In this document: in pieces, positions 17,788 through 27,601 of the stretch
Position numbering within the stretch: the stretch's first letter is position 1
How the letters are laid out: the number at the start of each line of letters is the position of its first letter
NCBI RefSeq assembly: GCF_009830105.1
Contig: NZ_WURB01000004.1
Span: 310,001-374,000, forward strand
Length of the DNA: 64,000 bases
Direction: 5' to 3'
Source of the DNA: Microvirga makkahensis
Lineage (GTDB): Bacteria; Pseudomonadota; Alphaproteobacteria; Rhizobiales; Beijerinckiaceae
The notes under the pieces: model-generated
Seen by the model: the letters and a program-made list of their open reading frames with translations, nothing else
Database searches by the model: none
Told to the model about the DNA's origin: nothing
Translations under genes and position numbers: made by a program

Positions 17788-18654
17788 TCAGCCGGCTTGC
17801 TTTCCGACCTCAGCGCTCTGGCTTCCGTGCCGTTCGGCATAGACTTTCGTGAATTCCGCGCCGAAAAGCAGAATCAGGGACGAGTAGTAGATCCAGAGCA
17901 GAATCGTGATGATGGAGGCGGCAGCGCCATAGCTCGACGCGATGTTGCTCTTGCCGAGATAGTAGCCGATCAGGAACTTGCCGAACGTGAAGAGCAGTGC
18001 CGTGACCAGGGACCCGGTCCAGACGTCGCTCCAGGTGATGTCCACATTCGGCAGCAGTTTGAAGATCATGGCGAAGAGCAGGACGGCAATGGCGAAGGCG
18101 ACGAGGCTGTTGAGAAAGCGCAGGATGACCGTGGCGCCGGAGAAGCTGGGCTCGATATAGGCGCTGACCGCGGACAGCCCGGCGTCGATGATCAAGGAAA
18201 CGAGGAGCAGAAAGCCTATTCCCAGGACCAGGGCGAAGCTTACGAGCCGGGTCCTCAGGAAAGTGAGGATGCCCGAGCTCTCCGGATGTTTTGCCTTCCA
18301 GACGATGTTCAGATCGTCCTGCAGCTCGATGACGGCGCCCGTCACCAGCAACAGGAAGGTGATGAAGCCCACGGTCGTCCCGATGATGCCGGATCCGACA
18401 TTTCCGGCGCTGGCGATCATGGCCTCGAGGGTGGAGGCCTCGTCTTTTCCGATCATCCCGCCGAGTTCGGAGACGATGGCACCCTGCGCGGCCTCCCGGC
18501 CGAAAGCCAGCCCCGCCACGGCGATGGCCGCGAGCAGCATGGGCGCCAGCGAAAAGACGGTGAAGAACGCAATCGAGGCCCCGAGGCTCATGGCGCGGTC
18601 GTTCCACCACCCCTCGAACGCGGCCTTGAGAAGTCGCCCTGTTTCGGAAAGCAT
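17788..18654 (-). CDS. YihY/BrkB-family inner-membrane protein (copy 1)
   Basis: A 288-residue six-helix membrane protein of the YihY/virulence factor BrkB family. Typical blocks: RAMSLGASIAFFTVFSLAPM near residue 21, a VIELQDDLNIVWK loop, and SSYGAAASIITILLWIYYSS followed by LFGAEFTKVYAE near the C-terminus. Members were once misassigned as RNase BN and their role is unresolved. The start at 18654 matches the family N-terminus; the open frame upstream overlaps the neighbouring gene. A second family member lies at 45703-46881. Confidence 0.9.
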   Translation of the reverse strand: MLSETGRLLKAAFEGWWNDRAMSLGASIAFFTVFSLAPMLLAAIAVAGLAFGREAAQGAIVSELGGMIGKDEASTLEAMIASAGNVGSGIIGTTVGFITFLLLVTGAVIELQDDLNIVWKAKHPESSGILTFLRTRLVSFALVLGIGFLLLVSLIIDAGLSAVSAYIEPSFSGATVILRFLNSLVAFAIAVLLFAMIFKLLPNVDITWSDVWTGSLVTALLFTFGKFLIGYYLGKSNIASSYGAAASIITILLWIYYSSLILLFGAEFTKVYAERHGSQSAEVGKQAG

Positions 18655-18712
18655 GCCTACGCCGTCTTTCCCCGCCGCGCCTGTGGCGGCTATGAACCTT
18701 CTGCCCTGGCCG

Positions 18713-20503
18713 TCAACCGGCAGGAACCTTGTCTTGTTCCTCGCCGAAGCCCAACCGGCCGGGATGCTCCAGGTAGCCTTGCAATAGGGCGCCATAACGT
18801 TGGGCCGCATGGCGCAGGCGGTCCTCTTCCGCGCTCCCGGGGACGGCATCGGCCGCCATCGTGTTGGCGCCGAGCTGAAAGGCCAGATAACAGGGAAGCA
18901 TGAACGAGAGCAGCGCAAGGGAGACGGGACGGGCGCTTTCTTCCTGAACGAGGGCGCATAGACGCCTCGTATCCTGATCCGAGAGGCCGAACTCGACGGC
19001 TGCTCCGGCAATGTCCCACGTGATGTCCTGACAGCCGATGAGATCATGGGTCGCGCAATGATCGAGAGCGTCGGCCTTGACTGCCCGACCGTCGACCAGA
19101 AGCCATTCCCAGGGCTGCATGCGATTGTCGGTGAGAATCCGGTTCGACAAACTCAGATCGTCGACGTTCTGCAGAACGCGACTCAGGGCGGCACCGGCCC
19201 GTTCGCCCAGTGCTTGCTCGGCGTTGTAGAGCGCCATGTTGCGAAGCTCGATCAGAGACGCCCCCTGATGCGCTTGGGCGGGACAATGCCTCGCCCGAAA
19301 GCCAAGATAAATTCCGATGCGACTTACGAGCCTGTCCCGCCCAATCGGGATCCGGTCGAGCGAGGGTGCACTCTCATGCCAGCGCTCGACGAGGAAGCCG
19401 TGACGATAGCCCGCGACGTCCGGCGTGAAGCCCGCCTGGTGGAGTTGTCGAGCGAGTGCGTACTTCCTCAGGCCACTCTCGCCGAGTCCGGCAAATTTGA
19501 CCAGCCAGGTTGCGCCTTCCGCACGGGCCAGGAACTTTCGCCGTTCCTGCTGCATATTCGTGGGGGGCCAATCTGCGGGGTCCTGGTATCGCAGTGTCCG
19601 CCATGCGCCACCGGAAATGTCCTGAAGATCTCCATCCAGGGGCCCGACGAGGCTCTCCACCCAGCCTCTGAGGTGGCTGCGCTCCCTGTCGCAGAGCAGC
19701 TGATCCATGCCGATGAAGTGCCGCGGTGCGCGTACCCAGCGCTCCCGATGATCGGAGCCAGCCTGCGGGCCCAGCGGCCCTGCATGACTCGGGAAGAAGT
19801 GGATCCGCTCGCGGGGGATACCGGCCGCTTCCAGCCAGTCCGCAACCGCGCCGAAGGAGCTGCCGGACAGGCCGGGGCCCTCATCGACGATCGCGAAGGG
19901 AGCTCCAGGATCCCGCGTCAGCATCGCAGCGGTCTCAGGATCGACGGTGATCTCCCGTCGGAAAGGGTGCCCGACCGGACGCACGGTCAAGGCAACGCGG
20001 GTGCCGAGAGCCGCGGCGACGAGACTGGCGAGGCCTGCGCCGATGCTGCGGATGCCGATGACCCGTGTCTGGGGGCCAAGGCCTGAGCGGGCGGCTGCTT
20101 CGACATAGCTTTCCGGGTATAGGGCGTAAAACGCGTAGCCCTCCGCCTGCTTGGTCCGGATCGACAGCCCGGCATCGAAGCTCAGTACCTTGTCTCTGAA
20201 GGTTTCCGGCAGAGCACCCTGCGCAAAGCCGCTCTGCCAGGATTGCACGATGCTGTGCGCGAGAAGGGACAGGCATTCGAGGCCATCGACATGGACAGGT
20301 GAAAGAGTGTCGAATCCGCGAGCCTGAAAATCGGCATCGACGAGGGCCTGGATCAGCTCGCTCGTATCGATGAAGGCGGCGACCAGGACCGCATGCCGCG
20401 CGCTGCCGGGCGGCAGCACGTTCATCTGATCGAGATGGGCCTCGATTGCTTTCTGCTTATCACGGACCGTCTCGATGCGTTCCACATCGCCGTAAACCAG
20501 CAT
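18713..20503 (-). CDS. Two-domain protein: phosphoribosyltransferase-like N-terminus, uncharacterised C-terminus
   Basis: A 596-residue cytoplasmic protein I do not recognise as a named family. Residues about 100-240 look like a type I phosphoribosyltransferase: RVIGIRSIGAGLASLVAAAL as the first loop, then AIVDEGPGLSGSSF (204-217), a PRPP-binding signature with the acidic pair DE, and a following AxGIPRERIHFFPSH strand. The C-terminal half has WLVKFAGLGESGLRKYALAR, VDDLSLSNRI and DALDHCATHDLI with QDITWDIAGAAVEF, which recalls aminoglycoside-phosphotransferase-like kinases but is not convincing. It is downstream of and same-strand with the YahK-like dehydrogenase (27-base gap). Confidence 0.7.
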   Translation of the reverse strand: MLVYGDVERIETVRDKQKAIEAHLDQMNVLPPGSARHAVLVAAFIDTSELIQALVDADFQARGFDTLSPVHVDGLECLSLLAHSIVQSWQSGFAQGALPETFRDKVLSFDAGLSIRTKQAEGYAFYALYPESYVEAAARSGLGPQTRVIGIRSIGAGLASLVAAALGTRVALTVRPVGHPFRREITVDPETAAMLTRDPGAPFAIVDEGPGLSGSSFGAVADWLEAAGIPRERIHFFPSHAGPLGPQAGSDHRERWVRAPRHFIGMDQLLCDRERSHLRGWVESLVGPLDGDLQDISGGAWRTLRYQDPADWPPTNMQQERRKFLARAEGATWLVKFAGLGESGLRKYALARQLHQAGFTPDVAGYRHGFLVERWHESAPSLDRIPIGRDRLVSRIGIYLGFRARHCPAQAHQGASLIELRNMALYNAEQALGERAGAALSRVLQNVDDLSLSNRILTDNRMQPWEWLLVDGRAVKADALDHCATHDLIGCQDITWDIAGAAVEFGLSDQDTRRLCALVQEESARPVSLALLSFMLPCYLAFQLGANTMAADAVPGSAEEDRLRHAAQRYGALLQGYLEHPGRLGFGEEQDKVPAG

Positions 20504-20530
20504 AGGAAAGCTCTCCGGACACTGGTTGGA

Positions 20531-21595
20531 TTAGGCTGCCGCCTCCTGCTTCAGAGAGGCCATATCGATCACGAAGCGATACTTGACGTCACTCCTGAGC
20601 ATGCGCTCGTAGGCCTGATTGATGGACTGGATCGGAATCATCTCGATCTCCGCCGTAATCCCGTTCTGGGCGCAGAAATCAAGCATCTCCTGCGTCTCCG
20701 CGATGCCGCCGATCAACGAGCCGGCAAGCTGGCGCCGCTTCATGATGAGGTTGAACACTGTCGTCGCGGGATGCGGCTCGGCAGGTGCGCCGACCAAGAC
20801 CATGGCGCCATCACGGGCCAGAAGCACGAGATAGGAATCCAGGTCGTGCGGAGCCGCGACCGTATCGAGAATGAAGTCGAAGCTGTTGCGCTGGGCTGCC
20901 ATCGCCTCCTTGTCCCGGGAGACGACGACCTCATGCGCACCCAGCGCCAAAGCATCTTCCCGTTTGTTAGGGGAGGTGGTGAATAGCACCACATGCGCGC
21001 CCATGGCGCGGGCAATCTTGACGGCCATGTGGCCGAGGCCGCCGAGGCCCACGATGCCGACTTTCTGGCCTCGCTGAACGCGCCAGCGCCGCAGAGGGGA
21101 ATAGGTGGTGATCCCGGCGCAGAGCAGCGGAGCAGCCGCTGCCGGATCGAGGCCGTCGGGGATCCGCAGAACGAAGCTCGCGTCGACGACGATCACGTTG
21201 GAATATCCGCCATAGGTGTTGGCGCCGGTACCCTGCTCCGGACCGTTGTAGGTGCCCGTGAATCCGACCTCGCAATATTGCTCCAGACCGTCACGGCAAC
21301 TGTTGCAGGTGCGGCAGGAATCCACGATGCAGCCGACGCCGACCAGATCGCCCGGCTTGAACTTCTGAACGCCGCTCCCGACGCGGGTGACCCGTCCCAC
21401 GATTTCATGGCCGGGCAGGCAGGGATAGAGCGTACCACTCCACTCGCTCCGAACGGTATGGAGGTCGGAATGGCAGACGCCGCAATAGAGAATGTCGATC
21501 TCAACGTCGCTCTCCCGCGGCTCGCGCCGCTCGAAGGTGAAGGGAGCGAGCGGCGTCGTGGCGTCCTGGGCGGCGTAGCCGAAAGCTCTGATCAC
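20531..21595 (-). CDS. NAD(P)-dependent alcohol dehydrogenase, YahK/cinnamyl-alcohol type
   Basis: A 354-residue zinc-dependent medium-chain dehydrogenase that reduces aldehydes to alcohols. Catalytic zinc ligands are in CGVCHSDLH and PGHEIVG; the structural zinc site is the Cys cluster DSCRTCNSCRDGLEQYC; the cofactor loop is VGLGGLGHMAVK. It follows E. coli YahK along its length. The start is GTG at 21595 with GGAGAG 6 bases upstream, giving the family N-terminus IRAFGYAAQD. The two-domain protein gene follows 27 bases downstream. Confidence 0.92.
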   Translation of the reverse strand: MIRAFGYAAQDATTPLAPFTFERREPRESDVEIDILYCGVCHSDLHTVRSEWSGTLYPCLPGHEIVGRVTRVGSGVQKFKPGDLVGVGCIVDSCRTCNSCRDGLEQYCEVGFTGTYNGPEQGTGANTYGGYSNVIVVDASFVLRIPDGLDPAAAAPLLCAGITTYSPLRRWRVQRGQKVGIVGLGGLGHMAVKIARAMGAHVVLFTTSPNKREDALALGAHEVVVSRDKEAMAAQRNSFDFILDTVAAPHDLDSYLVLLARDGAMVLVGAPAEPHPATTVFNLIMKRRQLAGSLIGGIAETQEMLDFCAQNGITAEIEMIPIQSINQAYERMLRSDVKYRFVIDMASLKQEAAA

Positions 21596-22147
21596 GGGGC
21601 TCTCCGTTGCAGGGGTGGAGTATGGAGCGAGGCGGCGGCACGCTGGCCGCAGGCCTTCTGCTGTCGCAGACGATAGGTTAGGTCGGGCTGGCGTCAATGT
21701 GCTTCATTTCGAATCTGGACTGTCTCTCGTGCTTGACGCAATGCCGGATCTGCGTCACTGTTGCAGTATAACGTCAAAAATTCTCTTGATGCTTCTAGTA
21801 TTTGCCGCCTTGCGATCTACCTCAGAAAGAGGAGGGTTTTTCCGACGTGGGAACGCTGCTGCTTTGAATTCGACGGCGGCAATGCGGCACATCCGAATCC
21901 GGTGTTTGATAGAAACTTTAACTTGCCGTGCCTGCAGCAATCCGCGAGGCTAGATGAGAAAGACGGCTCGTGAACGTCACGAAGGCTCCCATGCAGATCC
22001 GAGCGCCGTGATCATGCCGCGCAAGCCGCCAGCGAAGAGGGGGAGCTGCCATAGGCACGTTCTGACGCATCATCGCACCGTCCGGTCTGGGCAACCTTAG
22101 CGGTGCAGAATCGTTATCTCTGAGAGGGATCTGATTTCGGTGGCACC
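21596..22147. other. Intergenic region, promoters of adh and prkA
   Basis: 552 bases between divergent genes, clearly richer in A+T at 21755-21930 than its surroundings. An inverted repeat TGACGCA (21734-21740) / TGCGTCA (21751-21757) with a 10-base spacer could be an operator or leader hairpin. No tRNA, sRNA or supported small gene was recognised. A TATAAC at about 21767 may be a -10 element but lacks a good -35. Confidence 0.4.
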
Positions 22148-24094
22148 ATGCATCACTCCGACGACCTGTTCTCGAGTTTCCTGAAGACCTACGAAAACCG
22201 CCGTGAGGCGGAGCTGTCCCTTGCGGAATACCTGGAGGGGTGCCGCGACAATCCCATGATGTACGCGAGCGCTCCGGAGCGCATCCTGGCGGCGATCGGC
22301 GAGCCTGAACTCGTCGATACGTCCAAAGATGCGCGCCTCGGCCGCATCTTTATGAACCGGACGATCCGCGTTTATCCGGCCTTCTCCGAATTCTACGGCA
22401 TGGAGGAGACGATTGAGATGATCGTCAGCTTCTTCCGCCATGCCGCTCAGGGACTGGAAGAGCGCAAGCAGATCCTTTATCTCCTCGGCCCGGTCGGCGG
22501 CGGTAAATCCTCTCTGGCCGAGCGCCTGAAGGCGCTCATGGAGGTGCACCCGATCTATGTTCTCAAGGCCGGTGACGAGATCAGCCCGGTTTTCGAGAGT
22601 CCGCTCGCGCTGTTCGATCCTGAGCAGATGGGGCCCGTGCTGGAAGAGCGTTACGGGATTCCGAGGCGGCGTCTGACCAATCTTCTGAGTCCCTGGGCCA
22701 TCAAGCGGCTCGACGAGTTTCGCGGGGACGTCTCGAAATTTCGCGTTGTGAAGATCAATCCGTCGCGGCTGCGCCAGATCGCGATCGCAAAGACCGAACC
22801 CGGCGACGAGAACAATCAGGACATCTCCTCCCTGGTCGGCAAGGTCGACATCCGCAAGCTCGAAACCCTCTCCCAGGCGGATCCCGACGCCTACAGCTAT
22901 TCCGGCGGCCTCAACCGCGCCAACCAGGGCATTCTCGAATTCGTCGAGATGTTCAAGGCGCCGATCAAGATGCTCCATCCCCTTCTGACGGCAACCCAAG
23001 AAGGAAATTATGTCGGTACGGAGAATATCGGCTCCATCCCGTTCACCGGCATCATCCTGGCGCATTCCAACGAGGCGGAGTGGCAGAGCTTCAAGTCGAA
23101 TAAGAACAACGAGGCGTTCATTGATCGCATTTATGTGATCAAGGTGCCCTATTGCCTGCGGGTCACCGAGGAGCAGAAAATCTACGAGAAGCTGATCCGG
23201 GGCTCCGAGCTCGCGGAGGCTCCATGCGCTCCTGCTACGCTGGAAATGCTTGCCCGTTTCTCGGTCCTGTCGCGATTGCGGCCTCACGAGAACTCGAACT
23301 TCTACTCCAAGATGCGGGTCTACGACGGTGAGAGCCTGCGCGAGGTCGACCCGCGGGCGCGCAGCCTTCAGGAGTACAAGGATGCGGCCGGCGTCGACGA
23401 GGGTATGGACGGGATTTCCACCCGTTTCGCTTTCAAGGTTCTGGCAGCCACCTTCAATCACGATACCATCGAGGTCGCGGCCGATCCGGTTCATCTCATG
23501 TACGTTCTCGAGCAGTCGCTCCGCCGGGAGCAGCTGCCGCAGGATGTGGAAAGACGATACCTGGAGTTCATCAAAGGTGAGCTCGCGCCGCGCTATGCCG
23601 ATTTCATCGGGCACGAGATCCAGAAGGCTTATCTGGAATCCTATCACGATTATGGCCAGAATCTTTTTGACCGCTATGTCTCCTACGCGGATGCCTGGAT
23701 CGAGGATCAGGACTTCAAAGATCCGGATACCGGCCAGCTCCTCAATCGTGAACTCCTGAACCAGGAGCTCACCAAGATCGAAAAGCCGGCGGGAATCGCC
23801 AACCCGAAGGATTTCCGTAACGAGGTAGTGAAGTTCTCGCTGCGGGCAAGGGCGGGCAACAACGGGCGGAATCCTTCCTGGACGAGCTACGAAAAGATCC
23901 GTGACGTGATCGAACGGCGCATGTTCTCGCAGGTCGAGGAACTTCTGCCGGTCATCAGCTTCGGGTCAAAGAAGGACAGTGATACCGAGAAGAAGCACGG
24001 CGAGTTCGTGCAGCGCATGATGGAGCGTGGCTATACCGAGCGGCAGGTGAGGCGCTTGGTGGAATGGTACATGCGTGTGAAGCAGGCGGGCTGA
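22148..24094 (+). CDS. prkA: PrkA/YeaG serine protein kinase
   Basis: A 648-residue AAA+-kinase of the PrkA family. The Walker A loop is YLLGPVGGGKSSL at about residue 115, with the family blocks SPLALFDPEQMG, RDIxxLV-like DISSLVGKVDIRKL, YSGGLNRANQGILEFVEMFK and the eukaryotic-kinase-like C-terminal portion. In enterobacteria PrkA/YeaG acts in the response to nitrogen or carbon starvation together with YeaH and YcgB. The same order occurs here: yeaH begins 29 bases downstream and spoVR follows. The promoter must lie in the upstream 550-base gap. Confidence 0.95.
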   Translation: MHHSDDLFSSFLKTYENRREAELSLAEYLEGCRDNPMMYASAPERILAAIGEPELVDTSKDARLGRIFMNRTIRVYPAFSEFYGMEETIEMIVSFFRHAAQGLEERKQILYLLGPVGGGKSSLAERLKALMEVHPIYVLKAGDEISPVFESPLALFDPEQMGPVLEERYGIPRRRLTNLLSPWAIKRLDEFRGDVSKFRVVKINPSRLRQIAIAKTEPGDENNQDISSLVGKVDIRKLETLSQADPDAYSYSGGLNRANQGILEFVEMFKAPIKMLHPLLTATQEGNYVGTENIGSIPFTGIILAHSNEAEWQSFKSNKNNEAFIDRIYVIKVPYCLRVTEEQKIYEKLIRGSELAEAPCAPATLEMLARFSVLSRLRPHENSNFYSKMRVYDGESLREVDPRARSLQEYKDAAGVDEGMDGISTRFAFKVLAATFNHDTIEVAADPVHLMYVLEQSLRREQLPQDVERRYLEFIKGELAPRYADFIGHEIQKAYLESYHDYGQNLFDRYVSYADAWIEDQDFKDPDTGQLLNRELLNQELTKIEKPAGIANPKDFRNEVVKFSLRARAGNNGRNPSWTSYEKIRDVIERRMFSQVEELLPVISFGSKKDSDTEKKHGEFVQRMMERGYTERQVRRLVEWYMRVKQAG

Positions 24095-24123
24095 TAGAAA
24101 GCGGAGGCAGAGCAGGCGTTCCT

Positions 24124-25422
24124 ATGTATATCATCGACAGACGCCTCAATCCCGGCGGCAAGAGTCTTGCCAATCGACAACGCTTTCTTCGTCGCGCCAA
24201 GGCCCAGATACAGCGAGCCGTGCGTCAGACGGCCGGCGACCGCGACATTACCGATCTCGAAAGAGGCGGAGAGGTCTCGATCCCGGCCGATGGAGTGCGC
24301 GAGCCCAGCTTCCGCCGCTCGGGCGAGGGCGGCGTCAACGATCACATCCTTCCGGGCAACAAGCGGTTTGTGGAAGGAGACGCCATCGACCGTCCTCCGG
24401 GCGGAGGCGGCGGGGGCTCCTCTGCCAGCAACAGCGGAGAGGGAGAGGACGATTTTCGGTTCGCCCTGAGCCGCGAGGAGTTCCTGGACCTTTTTCTCGA
24501 GGACCTCGAGCTCCCCGATCTCGCCAAACGGCGCCTTGCAACCGTCGAGGTTCAGGGCATACGGCGCGCGGGCTACTCCGTCACCGGGTCGCCCGTCAAT
24601 CTCGCGCTGCTGCGTTCCATGCGCAACGCCCTTTCCCGGCGTATCGCCATGCGCCGGCCGAAATCCGCCGAGATTGCGAGGCTGAAAGAGGAGATCGCGC
24701 TCCTCGAACAGGAGGGTGAGAGCGAGAGGCTCCTCGAGCTGCGCCAGGAGCTTGAAAAGCTGAACCTGCGGGCGCGGCGCTTTCCCTACATCGATCCGGT
24801 CGATCTCCGGTATCGCCGGTTTGAGCCGGTCTCGCGCCCCGTGGCGCAGGCCGTCATGTTCTGTCTCATGGACGTGTCCGGTTCCATGACGGAGCACATG
24901 AAGGATCTGGCGAAGCGTTTCTACATGCTCCTTTATATCTTCCTGACCCGACGCTACAAGCATGTGGAGATCGTCTTCATCCGCCACACTCATGAGGCAA
25001 AGGAGGTGGACGAGGATACGTTCTTCCACAGCCCCGAGACAGGTGGCACCGTCGTCTCTTCGGCCCTGCGGGAGATGCAGCGGATCATGACCGAACGCTA
25101 CCCGCCTGAGAATTGGAACATCTACGCCGCACAGGCTTCGGACGGCGACAATTCTCCCAATGATGGCGCGACCAGCGCCGCTTTGCTAAGGAATGTCATT
25201 CTTCCGGCCTGTCAGTACTACGCTTATCTCGAGGTCGGCAGCGACCACGACCGGATGCAGGCCGGTTTCATCAATCACAAGACGGCCTTGTGGCAGACCT
25301 ACGAGACGCTGCAGGACGACGGTCTGAACATCGCCATGCGCAAGGTCAATCACCGCCGCGAGATCTATCCCGTCTTCCGCGAGCTGTTCCGCCGCCGCGA
25401 TGCCGAGGCAACGGCACCATGA
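24124..25422 (+). CDS. yeaH: YeaH/YhbH-family protein (DUF444) with von Willebrand A domain
   Basis: A 432-residue protein with the family start MYIIDRRLNPGGKSLANRQR, a Gly/Ser linker near residues 95-110, a charged coiled-coil segment around 190-225, and a vWA domain whose MIDAS motif is MDVSGSM (about 250). The start at 24124 restores the family N-terminus; the frame is open from 24064. It probably partners with the PrkA kinase, as in the conserved yeaG-yeaH pair. The stop overlaps the spoVR start by four bases (ATGA). Confidence 0.93.
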   Translation: MYIIDRRLNPGGKSLANRQRFLRRAKAQIQRAVRQTAGDRDITDLERGGEVSIPADGVREPSFRRSGEGGVNDHILPGNKRFVEGDAIDRPPGGGGGGSSASNSGEGEDDFRFALSREEFLDLFLEDLELPDLAKRRLATVEVQGIRRAGYSVTGSPVNLALLRSMRNALSRRIAMRRPKSAEIARLKEEIALLEQEGESERLLELRQELEKLNLRARRFPYIDPVDLRYRRFEPVSRPVAQAVMFCLMDVSGSMTEHMKDLAKRFYMLLYIFLTRRYKHVEIVFIRHTHEAKEVDEDTFFHSPETGGTVVSSALREMQRIMTERYPPENWNIYAAQASDGDNSPNDGATSAALLRNVILPACQYYAYLEVGSDHDRMQAGFINHKTALWQTYETLQDDGLNIAMRKVNHRREIYPVFRELFRRRDAEATAP

Positions 25423-26963
25423 GCTTGATCGACAAAGACACCTTGCTGTTTCATGGCGCCGATTGGGACTTTGGCGCTATACAGCGCGTCACCGACGCGA
25501 TCGAGCACATTGCGGTCGGCGAGCTGGGGCTCGATGTCTATCCCAATCAGATCGAGGTGATCACGGCTGAGCAGATGCTGGATGCCTACGCGTCCATCGG
25601 CATGCCGCTTTTCTACAAGCACTGGTCATTCGGCAAGCGCTTCGCGATGCATGAGGCCGGCTACCGGCAAGGACTCATGGGCCTGGCGTACGAAATCGTG
25701 ATCAACTCAAATCCGTGCATCTCCTACATCATGGAGGAGAACACGGCGACGATGCAGACGCTCGTGATCGCCCATGCGGCCTTCGGGCATAACCACTTCT
25801 TCAAGAACAACTATCTCTTCAAGGAATGGACGGACGCGGACGGCATCCTCGATTATCTGGAATTCGCCAAGGGCTATATCACCCGCTGCGAGGAGCGCTA
25901 CGGACAGAACGCGGTCGAGAGGGTGCTCGACGCCGCCCATGCCCTCATGTCGCACGGTGTTCACCGCTATCCGCGCAAGAAGCGTCCTGACCTGCGTTCG
26001 GAGGAGCGTCGCGAGCGGGAGCGGCAGATCCATCAGGAGCAGACCTTCAACGATCTATGGCGTACCGTTCCTTCGAAGGGGGGAGCTCAAAAGTCCGCCT
26101 TAAGCGACGAACGGCGGCGTGCTCTTCTGGAGCTGCCCCAAGAGAATATCCTGTACTTCCTGGAAAAGTCCGCGCCGCGCCTCCAACCTTGGCAGCGTGA
26201 GATCCTGCGCATCGTTCGTCAGATCGCGCAGTATTTTTATCCGCAGCGCCAGACGAAGGTCATGAACGAGGGATGTGCCACCTATTGTCACTATCGCATC
26301 ATGACCAAGCTCCATGAAACGGGGCAGATCAGCGACGGCGCTTTTCTCGAATTCCTGCAGTCGCATACCAACGTCATCCGTCAGCCGGAATACGACGACC
26401 CTCATTATGGTGGCATCAATCCTTACGCCCTCGGCTTCGGGATGATGCAGGACATCGAACGTATCTGCACCCAGCCGACCGCCGAGGACAGGGAATGGTT
26501 CCCGGATATTGCAGGTTGCGACGACCCCATGAGGGTGCTGCGCGATGTGTGGGCGAACTACAGGGACGAGAGCTTCATTTCGCAATTCTTGAGTCCGCAA
26601 CTGATGCGGCAATGGCGCCTGTTCCATTTGGTGGACGACCCCGATCGCCCGGAACTGATCATTGAGGCCATCCATGATGAGCGCGGCTACCGGCGCCTGC
26701 GCCGTTCCCTGTCACGCCAGTACGACGTGGGGTGGAACGATCCTGACATCCAAGTCGTGGACGTTGACCTCGCTGGCGACCGGCGCCTGATCCTTCACCA
26801 TCACGTGCTCAATCGCACGCTCCTGCACAAGGATGATGCGCAGCGTGTCCTGCAGATGATCGCCAATCTTTGGGGCTATGACGTTGTGCTCAAGGAGGTG
26901 GAGGCCGTCACGGGGGCTATCTTCCAGGAGCATGTCGCCCATCCGCATGAGACGCTCTTTTAA
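25419..26963 (+). CDS. spoVR: SpoVR/YcgB-family protein
   Basis: A 514-residue SpoVR-family protein, last of the prkA-yeaH-spoVR operon. Motifs: MPLFYKHWSFGKRF, INSNPCISYIMEENTATMQT, HNHFFKNNYLFKEWT, and KVMNEGCATYCHYRIM, whose clustered His, Glu and Cys suggest metal binding. Biochemical function is unknown; in Bacillus the homologue affects spore cortex, but here it belongs to a stress operon. The ATG at 25419 overlaps the upstream stop. Confidence 0.93.
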   Translation: MSLIDKDTLLFHGADWDFGAIQRVTDAIEHIAVGELGLDVYPNQIEVITAEQMLDAYASIGMPLFYKHWSFGKRFAMHEAGYRQGLMGLAYEIVINSNPCISYIMEENTATMQTLVIAHAAFGHNHFFKNNYLFKEWTDADGILDYLEFAKGYITRCEERYGQNAVERVLDAAHALMSHGVHRYPRKKRPDLRSEERRERERQIHQEQTFNDLWRTVPSKGGAQKSALSDERRRALLELPQENILYFLEKSAPRLQPWQREILRIVRQIAQYFYPQRQTKVMNEGCATYCHYRIMTKLHETGQISDGAFLEFLQSHTNVIRQPEYDDPHYGGINPYALGFGMMQDIERICTQPTAEDREWFPDIAGCDDPMRVLRDVWANYRDESFISQFLSPQLMRQWRLFHLVDDPDRPELIIEAIHDERGYRRLRRSLSRQYDVGWNDPDIQVVDVDLAGDRRLILHHHVLNRTLLHKDDAQRVLQMIANLWGYDVVLKEVEAVTGAIFQEHVAHPHETLF

Positions 26964-27060
26964 TCGTCATTGACGCAAAAAAGCCTATGACTCGTTTCAT
27001 GCTTGCTTCTCCAGGGCTTGGCCTTGGCTTCAGGGCCGGCTCCCATTGCGGAGAATACCG

Positions 27061-27522
27061 ATGGAACACAAGCCTGTAGAGACACTGCGTGGCGTTGCTG
27101 AGGTACACGAGTTCAAGCAAGGTTTCCTCTCCCGGCACGAGCGCCTTGAGCGCTGGGCAGAACTGTTGGAACGGCAGCCGAAGCGGCGGCTGCGCTCACT
27201 GGGCGAGATCGAGTTCACGCCCGAAGAGAAAAGGCCTGAGCTGAGGTCCGACGAATCTCCGATCACGGTTGCTTTCGAAGATCCCATTCTCCGCGCGGAC
27301 GGCCTGAAGGGGGACAGGCTAGGGGACGCCATGGAATATTTCGATCTCTCCGAGCGTTCCGCGCACCGGCTCCTCTGCTCCTGCATGAATGGCTGGAGCA
27401 TGGAGGCAGGCGTCACGGCCCGCAAGGTGCGCCGCTTGGCCAATCCCGATCATCGTCTGGCGCTGTTCACATCCGCAGGCCTTCTGGCAGCGGTTCCCAC
27501 GGTGCTCTACCTTTTCAGTTGA
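27061..27522 (+). CDS. Hypothetical protein with C-terminal hydrophobic segment
   Basis: A 153-residue unrecognised protein. It is charged and helical through residues 1-120 (EVHEFKQGFLSRHERLERWA at the start), and a hydrophobic stretch LALFTSAGLLAAVPTVLYLF ends the chain, so it may be a tail-anchored membrane protein. The start at 27061 has GGAG seven bases upstream. It lies about 100 bases after spoVR on the same strand and may be co-expressed with that operon. Confidence 0.7.
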   Translation: MEHKPVETLRGVAEVHEFKQGFLSRHERLERWAELLERQPKRRLRSLGEIEFTPEEKRPELRSDESPITVAFEDPILRADGLKGDRLGDAMEYFDLSERSAHRLLCSCMNGWSMEAGVTARKVRRLANPDHRLALFTSAGLLAAVPTVLYLFS

Positions 27523-27535
27523 CCATCCGATCCCG

Positions 27536-27576
27536 CATCGAGCCCTCGCTCCCTGGTGGGCTGCGAGGGCTCGATG
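27536..27576 (+). terminator. Strong hairpin between two small genes
   Basis: A perfect 14-bp inverted repeat, CATCGAGCCCTCGC (27536-27549) and its complement (27563-27576), with a 13-base loop. It follows the stop at 27522 by 13 bases. There is no T-run, so factor-dependent termination or RNA protection is as likely as intrinsic termination. Confidence 0.6.
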
Positions 27577-27601
27577 CCCGCCAATCTATGGAAGACCCAG
27601 C

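Noticed and set aside
21615..21953. A 112-codon frame in the gap between adh and prkA.
   Set aside because: It overlaps the adh promoter, has no ribosome site and no coherent protein features.
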